Notes under the pieces: generated by a model
The model's input: only the letters and a program-made list of their open reading frames with translations
The model's database searches: none
What the model was told of the DNA's origin: nothing
In this document: positions 36,641-48,049 of the stretch, one piece after another
How positions within the stretch are numbered: the first letter of the stretch is position 1
How the letters are laid out: every line of letters starts with the position of its first letter
Source: Melieria omissa
Lineage: Eukaryota > Arthropoda > Insecta > Diptera > Ulidiidae
Assembly: GCA_963971225.1 (NCBI GenBank)
Contig: OZ020267.1
Location: forward strand, 98,933,536 to 98,997,535
DNA length: 64,000 nt
Direction: 5' to 3'
Made by a program: the position numbers and the translations under genes

Positions 36641-38145
36641 TCAACTGCTGTCAACCTGTGCAGCGTCAGTTTGCTTTTTAAGGTGGTCGCGCATTTTCAA
36701 TTCCGATTCCAGCCATGCCTTTACAAATTTATCATATTCCCGTTTGCTGCGACATAGAATGACCAAACTCGTTGGCCTGCAACCGTAGGATTTTAACTCT
36801 TCATAACGCCGTTTCGTAGTCTCTAAGCCGTGACACAAGATACGCGGGACATTCGCTATTTCATAAGGCGTAAAACCGGCCTCATCCAGCAGAAAGTCCA
36901 AAACTTCTTTAATCTGTAATAACAGCTATCAGTAAAATAACGGCATTGTATAGGAAATAGACACACACCTTAGTAACTCGCACGCGATCCACTTTCGGAT
37001 GTTTGGACATGATCATACTTGTTGTCGGCACATCAAATTGCAGACGTTCGGCAACGTACTCAACTACGCTTGTTTTATCACCCAAAACAGCCAGTTCATC
37101 AAGTGATAATTTCAGTGAACTACAATTAATATGTGAGATTAAATTTTTACTCGGTTACTTTGAATTCTTCGTGATATTACAAACTCTTCACCTACCGCTG
37201 TAGTATGGGCTCGGGACAGCGCACCATCCATGGCATTATTTTGCACTTTTTGGCTCGTTTGGCTCGCTCTAAGCGCAACTGCACTGCATGAGGTGTGTAG
37301 CGAAAGGCCCACATATCCTTCAGGATGCTCAGCGGCTTCACTTTGTAGTGGATCATGTGCTCCAAATTTTGCTCCAGCATGTCGAATGGCATGTCCAGCA
37401 CAAAGAGTCGTTTGGACAGATATTTTGTTACCAAACAAGGATCCACTTGCAACATTTCGCTCATATAGTAAATGCGACTGCCGTGCGGCACGATGTCTGC
37501 TTCACGAGTGAGACCACTCACAAGTTTGCGTAGACGCGGCAGGGTTAGCCGCAAAAACGGCACAAAGTGATTAAAGTCACGTACGGAAACCAAACGTAGT
37601 AACGTCAGCTTTTCTTTCAGGCGATCTATGAAATGATTTAGTGCACACACATTTATACGTCTGCATAAAACCCACTACCCACCATGGTCCAGAGTTATCA
37701 GCCAGGGATATTCCAGAAAGCTGCGTTTTGTCACTCCCTCCAGACAGAGAGTCTCCAGTGTACGCACCAGTGAGCGCTTGCGATAGGTGCGATGCACAAC
37801 ATCCTCGTTTATTAGCCGCTTCACATCGGCCGATGTGAGCCGAAAGCGTGTGCGCAGCGCCTCTATCAAAGCGCTGGCAGTATTGCTGCGCTCTTTTTCG
37901 ATACGATACGGCACAATGTACTCGTTGTCGGTATCCGGAGCAGCGACCGGCATTATGGGCATGTCCAGATCATCGTCAGGGGCGCTGGTCGTGTCTGTTT
38001 GCTGTGCGGTTTTATCGAAGTGAAACAGCGACACACGGCTGGGCGCAGGCACGCGGATGCTTCGCACTGTGGTCGTTGATGCGGTGGGCACATTTGTTTG
38101 CAACACGAGTACGCGTTGGAAGTTGCGCAGCAGGTGGCGCAACAT
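36641..38145 (-). CDS. mTTF: Mitochondrial transcription termination factor (mTERF family)
   Basis: mTERF proteins bind mitochondrial DNA through stacked helical repeats and control termination or pausing of mitochondrial transcription. Four coding exons on the minus strand: 38145-37683, 37625-37196, 37119-36969 and 36913-36641 (TGA), giving 438 residues with closing phases. The start is the ATG at 38145. The N-terminus MLRHLLRNFQRVLVLQTN is Arg-rich, lacks acidic residues and fits a mitochondrial presequence. Leucine-rich helical repeats with conserved prolines run from about residue 85 (for example RLTSADVKRLI, VQLRLERAKRAKK, VEYVAERLQF) to a basic C-terminal part (TTKRRYEELKSYG). mTTF, the MTERF1-type member, is the best guess from length; mTerf3 or mTerf5 type cannot be excluded without a tree. 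It is divergently paired with the MSS51-like gene. Confidence 0.8.
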
Positions 38146-38472
38146 GTTACTACTATTCAATTTTACTTTTTCTTAATTTATCGAATTATTTTAAAATTGC
38201 GCCGGTTAGATTTGTGAGCAATCGCGAATTTTTCTGGTAAAAACAGTATGATTTAATTTGACATCAGCTGTGGCCCACGAGGCGTTGCCAACTATCTAAA
38301 ATGAAACTATTCAGCAGCTGAACCAACTCATCAGCTGTTCGAAGAACAATTTGTTTATTCCATTCTATTTAGCACAGAAATTGCATTTATTTCTAAGAAA
38401 ACGTAAATAATTTATTTTGAGTATTATTTAAGCTAACTGAAGAAATTCCATTTTCCAGTGAACATTCCCGCA
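38146..38472. promoter_or_regulatory. Compact divergent promoter region, mTERF / MSS51-like
   Basis: 327 bp separate two start codons that face away from each other, so both 5' UTRs and core promoters must lie here. CAGCTG-type E-box words occur at about 38264-38269, 38314-38319 and 38332-38337. TTTTCCAG at 38451-38458 looks like a splice acceptor 14 bases before the plus-strand ATG, so that gene may have a short 5' UTR intron. Confidence 0.6.
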
Positions 38473-39919
38473 ATGGCGTTGGCGTATGACTTGTGCTCCG
38501 CACGCACATGCAACATTTGTTTACTTCTGCAGACAGAGAAGAGGACACTAAACGGCTGTAAAGGCGCACCGCCTAAGCTTAACAAATGCAGCGGCTGCCA
38601 GCTGGTGGTATACTGTAATGAACAACATCAACGACTGGACTGGTCGCTACATCGTGACTTCTGCCGCGCCATTCAGAAGGTGCTAACCTCCTTTCAAATC
38701 GCCCACATCTACCAACTAAACGGACAACCCACCAGCGCTGCCGATATGGAGCGCACCACACTGCAGGTGAAGTATTTGCTGCGCCATGCACTCGGTCGCC
38801 CGCTGCAATTCCACGAAGAAGAGCTCACCTCGTTTCCCGCTTACTGTGCTGTCTGCTTCAGTTTCAAGCGACTGCATCCCTGCCCAAACTGCCTGGCCGT
38901 GTCGTACTGCTCGACTGAGCATGCCACCGAACACGCTGCACAACATAGCCGCCAGTGCGGTTTATTGCAGCTCTATTATAGCGTCTACAAGGTTCATCCC
39001 GCTGCACCACCTGAAGAGGTGATTGGTGGACTGCAAGGAGAGGCGACGGATTTGCAGCGCAGCGATTTGGCGAGCGCCTTTCAGTGCGCCACACGCATAC
39101 AAATGCCAACGCAACCCACTGCAACGCTAACGGATTATCAGCTATTTGTGTGTGCAGCCGATTTCAGCTGCATTGGCACGCTTTGCTATGCGATCAGCTT
39201 TCTGGACATGTGCTCCTACAAGCACAGCAAATTGGTGATTTTCATTGTCGGTGCCAGCATCGAACGCAATATGTGGTTTCGCGACATACACACACAGTTC
39301 CTGTTCTTGCAATATCCACAAATTAAGCAGTTGGCGTTGCATTTCATTGGCCCCGAATGCATGAACGTTGAGCAACGTGAAGTAGTTTATTCCTTTCAGG
39401 TGAGTAAAACCCTTTCTCAATGAAGTAAACCTGATTTATATGCACAAAATGCAACATTTTTAGGAAGTCGAACGCACAGTCAGCTACAACAGTTATCGAG
39501 GCATGTTTCAGGACTTTTGCACAGAACACGACATCAAGCCATCGCTGATCGTAGCCTACAACTGTGGGTTTTCGGAGCACACACATCTGAATCGCATGTG
39601 CGAGCCTTTCCACACAGTGGATAAAACAATTAACGCTGCTGACAACTGGACACCTGGATTATTCCAGATATTGCAAACCTATGACCTGCCCATAGTATTT
39701 ACCTCGTTTACCCGTTTGGAAGCGGACTTTGACTATGCCGCCTTGCTGCGCGTTGCACAACACGATCGCCTGCAGACACGCGTTGAACGAATTTTTAATG
39801 TTACACAAAATCCATATCGCGACCTGCGGCCGCTGCGCAACTGGCAGCTGTGCGACAATGAGGAAATTTACTATCGCAATGGCTACGTTCAAGCGGTGCA
39901 CACACGCCTCGACAAGTAA
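38473..39919 (+). CDS. MSS51-like protein with two MYND zinc fingers
   Basis: Two exons, 38473-39399 and 39464-39919 (TAA), joined at TTTCAG|GTGAGT and TTTTTAG with phase 0, giving 460 residues. MYND-type zinc finger 1 spans Cys13 to Cys64 (CNIC, KCSGC, YCNEQH, HRDFC). A second MYND-like finger spans Cys125 to Cys162 (CAVC, PCPNC, YCSTEH, QC). The remainder resembles the conserved C-terminal domain of MSS51/ZMYND17 proteins (SLIVAYNCGFSEH, PIVFTSFTRLEADFD). No SET domain is seen between the fingers, which argues against a SMYD methyltransferase. In yeast MSS51 activates COX1 translation in mitochondria; animal members are less well defined, so the role here is inferred. The ATG at 38473 is preferred over an upstream in-frame GTG. 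Confidence 0.8.
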
Positions 39920-40561
39920 ACGAGTATCCGGTGCAAACTGAACAAGTGCAATCTTATTCAAACTACAAAAAATTTTCGAAACACATTCCTTACTTTATTC
40001 TTCTGAACTTTTGCATACTTTCTCATGATGACGATTTATATAGGCATTTATTGTAAACTTTAATTTCAAACATTGAAAAGCATTAAACACTAAGTTTTTT
40101 CGGTAAGCCACGTAGAAGATGCATTTACTTTACTTTACTTTAAGTTACTTCAAATAAACTTAAAAGTATTTAATGCTCCTCAATTGTTAACAAAAGACTG
40201 TTTAGGCTACTGTAATGAACTACTAAAGTAACTATTATTTTAGTGGTAATTTTTATTGATATTAATAAACGATTTTTACGGTGTATTATAGAAATGTCTT
40301 CCATTTTTTTATATACGAATATATCGCTTTTGGAATATTTTCAATTTCATTGGCCTCATATGCCGATTTTAATCAAAATGCTTTAAATTATCACAAGCGG
40401 AAATACTATACAGTGTCATTTTATTAACAAAAACAACGGCGATGTTTTACGGTACAAAAAATTTTACACTATGTAACATTTTCAGAAAAATTTCAATCAT
40501 AATGGAATTCTTTATTTAAAATCAAATATTGCCAAGTTGTCCAAACTCTGCAACTAACATT
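39920..40561. other. Convergent 3' region, MSS51-like / l(2)34Fc
   Basis: The two genes end towards each other here. A minus-strand AATAAA (TTTATT on the plus strand at 40511-40516) lies 46 bp past the l(2)34Fc stop. On the plus strand AATAAA occurs near 40154 and 40264. Nothing else was recognised. Confidence 0.6.
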
Positions 40562-41123
40562 TTATACCTCGATTTCCTTGCTGGGGTTTCCCACCCAGAA
40601 GGTGCCGCCATCCTGAACAACAGTGGCCACGATTTTCACTTTGCCCGCATAGCCAGCTGGCGGTATCCAATCGAAGGCAACGCTCTTGATGGGCGCCTCG
40701 CGTGGTATCTTCACATGAGTCAAGGTGTCCTGCAGCAAATACACCAATAATTGTTCAAAACATTGCTTTGATAAGAATAAAATATGAACGATTTCTACGT
40801 ACACCTGGCGCGCTGCATGTGAGCAGCTGCGATTTGTTGCCCTCAACAATCTTGAATTGGCCCACCGGTTTGCCGCTGGCATCCTGTCCCTGTACTACAA
40901 AGCCGAGGAAACCCTGCGCGCCGCCCAGCGTCAACGACACTTTGCCACCGGCCGCCTTGCTGTCACCCGAGAGAGAGTACGGCGCTGCGCCGCGTTGTGC
41001 CGCTACGCCATGCTCCGGCGCCAGACCGTTGTGGCAAACCTGTACAGGCGCGCCGGCCGATTTGGACAGCGCAGGTGTGGCCAAGTAGCCCAGACAGGAC
41101 ACTATCAGCAAGAAGCGAAACAT
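40562..41123 (-). CDS. l(2)34Fc: Reeler-domain putative defence protein
   Basis: A small secreted protein of 162 residues from two exons, 41123-40803 and 40729-40562 (TAA). Residues 1-20 (MFRFLLIVSCLGYLATPALS) are a clear signal peptide. The mature part is a single Reeler domain (YSLSGDSKAAGGKVSLTLGG, FLGFVVQGQD, ending GTFWVGNPSKEIEV). Insect relatives (l(2)34Fc in flies; Hdd11/noduler in moths) are small haemolymph proteins, several induced by bacteria; that role is family knowledge. Length matches the fly protein (about 160). The donor must be GGT|GTACGT, because the overlapping CCAG|GTGTAC would break the frame. TTGCAG just upstream of the ATG suggests a 5' UTR intron reaching into the gene-poor stretch to the right. 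Confidence 0.88.
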
Positions 41124-44100
41124 TTTCAGCGGCAGAAAGCTGCAAGTAAACAAAAATTATAATTTAATAAAAGATTTAATTGTTTCTTCATACATATCAA
41201 ACTATGTTTAATAGTAATATTTTTTTCATGTGTGGGAACAACGAATAGCAATTAATGCACATTGTGTATGAATGTAAAAGCGAAAATGGAGAGTCACGGC
41301 GTGCGCGTTGTATTTGCAAATTGCATGTTGTTAAATGCACATTTCAGCCTTGGCCAAAGAGTGCGCCGACTGGGCATAGCCTTCAGCAAGCAGCTGTAGC
41401 CGAAAGGCCACTGGAACTACTGGTCGGTTCAGTGTTTTGTTTTTGGCTTATCAGCAGTTTTTTGGCACACGACTGTCATCAGTAGCTGGTCAATGCTCTG
41501 CACACACTCCCATTCAAATTAAAAATGCAAAAACCAATACTTTGTTGCTGCACTTTGGACCCGCTTATTGAGTAATCGTTGTGGGTGTCTGCTTGAGCGA
41601 TGCTGTTCATGCTTTAAGCAACAATGAACACATATCTACATACATACATCTATACATTTGCATAAATTAAAATGAGTTATTGCAAATTGACCATTTGTGT
41701 CGAGTGTCAAACAATTTATTGAAATTTTCAACACATTTTTCACCTGACAATAGTACAAACATAGATATAGAGATAATTGGCACAACAGCGCGATCAAAAA
41801 ACTAAGGCCTAGCTTCTCACAATCATCTGCGTTGTGCATGTGAAATTAAAAAAACAAGAAAATTTGATTTCATTTGACTTGAAGATTTGCAACAGACGAA
41901 AGAACATTTAGGAAAAATTTGAAATTAAAATTTTGTATCTAAAGCTACATTAAGAAAAAGTTCTATTTTTCACACACTAATGTTCAAGTAGTTCAAATTG
42001 AGATTCAATGAATTTCCAACAATCAACTAACAGTTAATTGTATTAATTGTCATTTTAAAATAACATTAAACGTAAACTAATGTTTCCATACGGCCTTGCG
42101 ATGTGTTTTGTATGCGAATGAGTGCTAATTGCTCAAATAAACATTTACGAAACTGTCAAAATAATTTGTTGTGATGTTGGCTTTTATTTAATTTGGCTTT
42201 TATTTTACTTAACACAGCAGACTGTGCGATCAATTTTATTTTGTCTAACTACCTAACAGTCAGAACTTGTTTCTTATTACAAACAAACATGTTGTTATTT
42301 TTTAAAGGTTTCCATAATGTCTGACATACGTTCAATTAAATTTATAGGTTTTTTGGGTTATTCCCAATTTTTTGTTTTGCTATAGTGCTACACTATGCCA
42401 CAGCAACTGAGACACATCGAATAATCGATACATGAGTAGATATGAAAGTAGAGGCCAAGTATATATAAAGAGATAACTAAGGCCTAGCTTTCGCAATCAT
42501 TTGTGTTATGCATGAAAAATTTGTAAACAGTTGAAAGGGCCCCTGTGTTGAAACCAAACGGGTAGTAGAGAGCAACATTTAAGGTCGAAATTTTAAATTT
42601 TGTTTCCTTTTTTTTTGACTAGTAATAAAAAAATAAGTTGTATGCCAATATCCAACTATTCCATGCGGGAAACAACAATTTGATTTTTTAAGACAGAATT
42701 TTTCTCCAAAATTAAATTGTAAAAGATGTCCGCTTAGAATTGATTTAGAAAAATAAAGCAGAATACTCAACCACAGATATGTTTTAAGCAATTTAATTGT
42801 ACAAGTTTCACATACTACCACTATGTATTAGTTAATTCTGGCATTAATTGAACCATTAACTCATAAGCACCTTTTAATTATAAACACGCAAGCTGATTCT
42901 TTAACAGATATTGCCCCACTTTTGGGACAAAACAATCGTAGTCTGACACACCAGTGCCGGCTCAGGGTTAGATACTTAGGCGACATCCGCTCATGCTGCC
43001 CAATAGTCCATTATAGAAACTCGCCAGGGATATCACGTGAATAACCGGCGTAGTTCATTATTGTCAACAGCTACATTAACTGATAAATCTTTTTCGTTTT
43101 CTTTTTGTTTTTTTTTGAGGGCTAAACCCGATACATAGAATAATTAAATAGAAAACAACAAACAATAAATCTCTTTGAAAACAGGTTTGCCGCATTAAGC
43201 ATTAATTAATGCAAATGTTTTTTATGTTTCATACAAATACAAAATATTCTGATCGCCATAGACGCTCAACAGTTGTCGCCTGCTTTAAATTGACCAACGC
43301 ATATTATTTACATATTTGTATATTTTATTGAACTCGTTATGCAGAGATTTACCCACATCAAACCGGCAGCTATTGAAATGTAATTTGTAAATGTCTGAAT
43401 ATACAATCAGTGGTGCACGCAAGGGGAGTTTCGGAGTTCGAACTCCTCTGAAATATTTGTAGCTTGCAAATATTATCGATGGCATATATGGTTTCAACTG
43501 GCTTTGAGCTTAAAACCCAACCAAAACCCCATAATTAAATTCTGTGTGCGCAACTGTTTACAATAGTTGCGCCATTTGTGCCAGCTGTTAGCAAAATTTT
43601 CTGTTTTTACTAACGCTTACTAAGCTAAACTACAATTAACGGCAATTAAATGAAATGTTTATCTGACAGAACATAATTTACGGCAATTACTTAAGCCAGA
43701 CTAAGCTCAGTGCAAGCTTGAACGCATTTAAATACAGTTGCTTTTTTTCTTTTCAATAAATCTTGACCTATTGATAATTATTGTGCAAATGTTGTGACCT
43801 TTACAATTGAAAAAATATATGTCATGTATGGAGAAACGTGCATTTCCCTATTTTCATATCATTAAAGTGTTTCAAGTACGGTTTCATTTTTTGTGAGGTC
43901 ACAGTGATCACTTGAACTAATCGTGTTCTGGTCATCACTTTAATGATTGGGTTGATTAGCATGGTTCAGTGATTATCGTAGAACAATAATTTAAGAGTTA
44001 TTGGTTTTAATTCCAATGCACATAACTTCAACTTTATTGGGAAACCTGTCTACCAACTTCTGCATTAATTTAAAAATCGGCATAAGACAGGTGTGAATAT

Positions 44101-45402
44101 TTTCCAGAAAATACGTGGGGCTTTTTGAAGTGTGATCTAATACAGAAGACTGCTATTACATAACCTACATTAGGCTTCAGTACGAATGAAGACTGTCACG
44201 CCTTCTAAGAATTCTAAACCAACTAATAACGTAAACTAGCCTTTTATAATGCCGCCAGTGTGACATAAACTGTGCAACTATTCCTATGCAACAAATAATC
44301 AAAATGACTTTACAATAACCCTTAATCGCTTTTAGATGCGTTTTAACTACAAATTTTAATGACTTTTTTAAAGCTTTATACATTAACTTGTTCAATAAAA
44401 ATTGCTTCATTGTCACCACAAGCTATATGTCAGGATTGCTTAAAAATGCCATCTCACTAGTGCTTCAACAGCAAATCAACACCGAACAAAAATCAAACAA
44501 TACATTAGCTGTTAGCGCACTGCACAGCGCATTGATAGAATGGGTCAACCGCTCGTTGCACCTGAGGCCAATAATAAGAATTTCTAAGCTTGTACGAAAC
44601 AGCAGAAAATGGCGTTTCAAAATATCACAAATCTAAGCAAACAGCGTTTAAATCATGCATTCGAGCGTTGTTAGCACAATAAAGTGAAAAAACCTTAAGC
44701 AGCAAGTTAAATAAAAAAAACAAACAAAAAAAGTCGAAGCCTTGAAACAGGCAAACAAAAGATTCAAGCGACAAACTAAATAAAAATGGAAACGTTTTTC
44801 TGATATAGAAAAAAACTACAAAACATATTAAAAAAAAAATAAGGCATTTGAAAACGTGCACAACAAAATAGGCAAAGAAAATTAAAAACCACAACTCACG
44901 CGATTTGGACACAAGCAGCACTAAACGTGCTGCGCTACGAAAGAGGGGAGTAAACAAGAATGCTGTACATGGTGATTTGGGTAGAGGTTTATATGTGCAT
45001 GTGAGTGATATAAACAGCCGCGTAGCCAAGGTAGAAGTATAGAAGAAGTAGAAGATAATAAACTATTTGCGATCAGCAAATACAAATAAATATTTTACGT
45101 AATCTTTGAAATTATGAATATGTTTATTTGGTGATTTTGGAATGGGGACTGAAGCCCATGGTTTCCTAATAAAATCAAATAAATTTCAAATGGTAAATTA
45201 TTTGACTTTGTACCTTAATTAAGAAAATAGTGTTCATAGACTGATATTAGAAGGAATTTTATTCTCCTAAAAGAAAGAAAATGTCACTTAAAAAAACATT
45301 TGAAATACTATTTACATACATACATACATATCTGACACCACAGCCCAATAATATCTATACCCTCTTTGATTATACCTACACCTACGCAACAAAAATCAAC
45401 GT

Positions 45403-45495
45403 AAATGTTAAAGTTCTCCTCAAGTGGTTTGAAATTGTTGCCCACAAAAAACTACCTAAATGTTAAAGTTCTCAAGTTGTTTGAAATTTGTTCTC
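45403..45495. repeat. 55-bp-period imperfect tandem duplication
   Basis: AAATGTTAAAGTTCTC followed by AAGTGGTTTGAAATTGTTG at 45403 recurs at 45458 with small differences (AAGTTGTTTGAAATTTGTT). Confidence 0.75.
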
Positions 45496-46529
45496 TAAGA
45501 ATTGGGACTTAAATGTTGCTCCAAAAATAAATGTACAATTTTACACTCAAGTGCAAAATAAAAAAACCTATGAAGGCATTGACATTTAAATTTCTGTTGA
45601 GTTGCCATTAATGTTGATTTGTTTTGCAGTTCTATTAACAACAAATCAAAGTGAGCAAATAGTAATGAATTTGCATTTCAAATTTAAGTTAATTATAAAT
45701 GAAACAGTAAGAGAAAGTATTTGAATATAAAATTATTAAATCGTTCAATACCCGTGAGAATCGTATTCAATGAACAATAAAATTGCCTGTGGGCCTGATT
45801 ATTCAAATGTGAGAAACAAATCTTCGGTGTCCAACTTAAGTACATTTTTGTATACTTGTTGTTGAAGTCATAAAACTTTTTTTATAAAAAAAAATTGAGA
45901 TAATTAACAGACAAATGGTGGCCGTCATGTGAGTAAGTAAATTTTTACATATGTCACGTTTTTTATGTCATAGAAATATCTAACTGGTTACTAACCGGTT
46001 TCTAACCAATTTGCTTCCACTGCCGAACATACAGACTCAGACTTTTTAACAAGTTATGCCAACAAAGACTTCTGAGTTTGTATGTGCTGACTTTATAAAT
46101 TGCGTTTGATTAATTTATGTTAAAATTATGTGAAGTATACAACAACTGCAATACACTGCAAGTCAAACACTTTCTCTTTTAGTGCAGTTGCAGGAAGCTA
46201 GGAATAAATGATTATACATATTTTTATACATTTATTTACTTTTTCTAACATATAATAGTTAACTCTTTTAATTGAGTATATTTAGTATAACATTTAATTC
46301 TGTTTTAATTTTTATTCTATTCAATTTCATATTCATTTGTTCAATTAAATGTTTTTCAGTTCTTCAATCAATCGTTTTATTTATTTAAAATTAAATTTTT
46401 TATCAAATTGTTTTGCCATTTTTTGATTGAATCATTCTTCATTTACATGATATTTGTATGAAGGGTTGTATTTTAAAATGGTTTAAATTTCAGGTTTTAA
46501 TAATTATTACTCGCGTTTGCCTTGTTTTA

Positions 46530-46567
46530 TTTAATTTATTTATTTATTTATTTTTTTATTTATTTAG
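46530..46567. repeat. TTTA tetranucleotide repeat
   Basis: Several tandem TTTA units interrupted by a T run; simple sequence. Confidence 0.8.
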
Positions 46568-48049
46568 TCGTTTTATTTTATATTCATGCTTGCAATTTAG
46601 TGGTTTTTGTATTTCAATTTTTTATTTGGAATTCTATTCAATTAGCTTTTATTTTATTTCACTTAACTTTTCGAAGTACTGTTTCAATATATTTTCTCTT
46701 TATAATTAAAAATAATATTCAATTTAACTGCGTTAAAGATCAAAGAAACGGCATCAACAATGTTTACCTTTTTGATTGCACCTCAAAATATCAATTAAAA
46801 TACCAAATCAACTTCATCCAACGGAAGACCAACGTGAAATAAACTGAAAATTCTAAAACCGCGCAGTCTTATTTATACACAATTCGAAAATAACAGCAAA
46901 TTTGTGCTCTGCAGAACAAGTTATGATCTGCGGAAACGGTTAGTTTGGTACTCACAAACACACATACACACACACACCGACCGAATGTGTATACTATCGA
47001 ATGAAGCTTTGTCAACCTTAGTGACTTAGTGACTTCACAAATGAACCGACCAGTGAACAAATGAATCGCCAGTGTAAAACTAATAACAAAAAAAGCTCAA
47101 TTAAAATTACTGCTTCGCATTTGGTTAACGGGAGAGTGTCGTACATACAAATGTACATATATTGTAACAAAACTTTATTTATCAATTCGGGGAATTTTAA
47201 TGTGCAGCGAAAACAAATTTCTTATTAATAATACATCAAATTTATTTCCAGTAATCATTAAAAAGTAAACTAATAAACTTCTTCAAAAGCAATAACAACA
47301 ACATTTGCGTTTAATTAAGTGAAACGATCGATGTTTTATATTTAATAATCGCAGTTTCCGTGAACTAATTAATTAATTGAAGAAATTCTGATTAGAGCGT
47401 GTTTACTTCGGGGTTCAGCTGAGTTTGGCTACGGATTGTGAAAAAGTATAACATATGAAACGTTCATCTTTGCTATAAATCTTATTATAAAATATTTATT
47501 ACTTTTTAATCAGTGAACCTTAGATAATCAGTGTTCAAACGGAGGTAATTCTTTCAAAATCATTTAATTACTAAACTGTGAGGCTAAACAATTTTTAAAT
47601 AAATAGACACAACCTAGTTTTTATTTCTTTGGTCCACATTATTGTAGTCCTCACTTTAGTCCATCGCTTTTCGAAGCAAAATTCCGTATCAAGTTAAGGC
47701 GTTTAATTGGGTTGATATTTCTCAAAATGAATTGAGCATACTATGAGATATGGTACTTATTTCAAATTATAACAACCATAATTTGACATTAACTTTGTTT
47801 AAGTGTTTCAATACCTTTAAAAGTTATTGTACCATTCAGATATATTGATCGCCATGTTTATTCTGATAAAAGCAAATGTTTTCTTTTTACGCTGGACTAC
47901 AAGGTCTAAAAAAGTTGTATAGTATTGTATTGTGTTGAGTCCGAAATATTCAATACATATGTACATTTATATATTTCTTCCTGGCAGCTTACTATATCAA
48001 AATACTAAAGAAATAAGCGCATATCCTTTTGTGAAGTTTATATTTTCCA

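Larger units (their letters stand above)
41124..48049. other. Gene-poor 6.9-kb stretch
   Basis: No convincing coding exon in either strand. It probably contains the l(2)34Fc promoter and a 5' UTR exon (unplaced). Contents noted: a dispersed direct repeat (about 41785-41840 and 42475-42515), a 55-bp-period duplication (45403-45495), a TTTA simple repeat (46530-46567), and a single transposon-like end near 43411. The open frames in 44.1-46.9 kb are AT-rich low-complexity artefacts. Confidence 0.55.

Noticed and set aside
43405..43460. CAGTGGTGCACGCAAGGGGAG transposon-like end
   Set aside because: Resembles one end of a hAT-type element, but no matching second end or target duplication was found nearby.
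44625..46842. Several open frames rich in Phe/Leu/Ile
   Set aside because: Poly-A/T and TTTA-repeat sequence; no consistent start, signal or domain.
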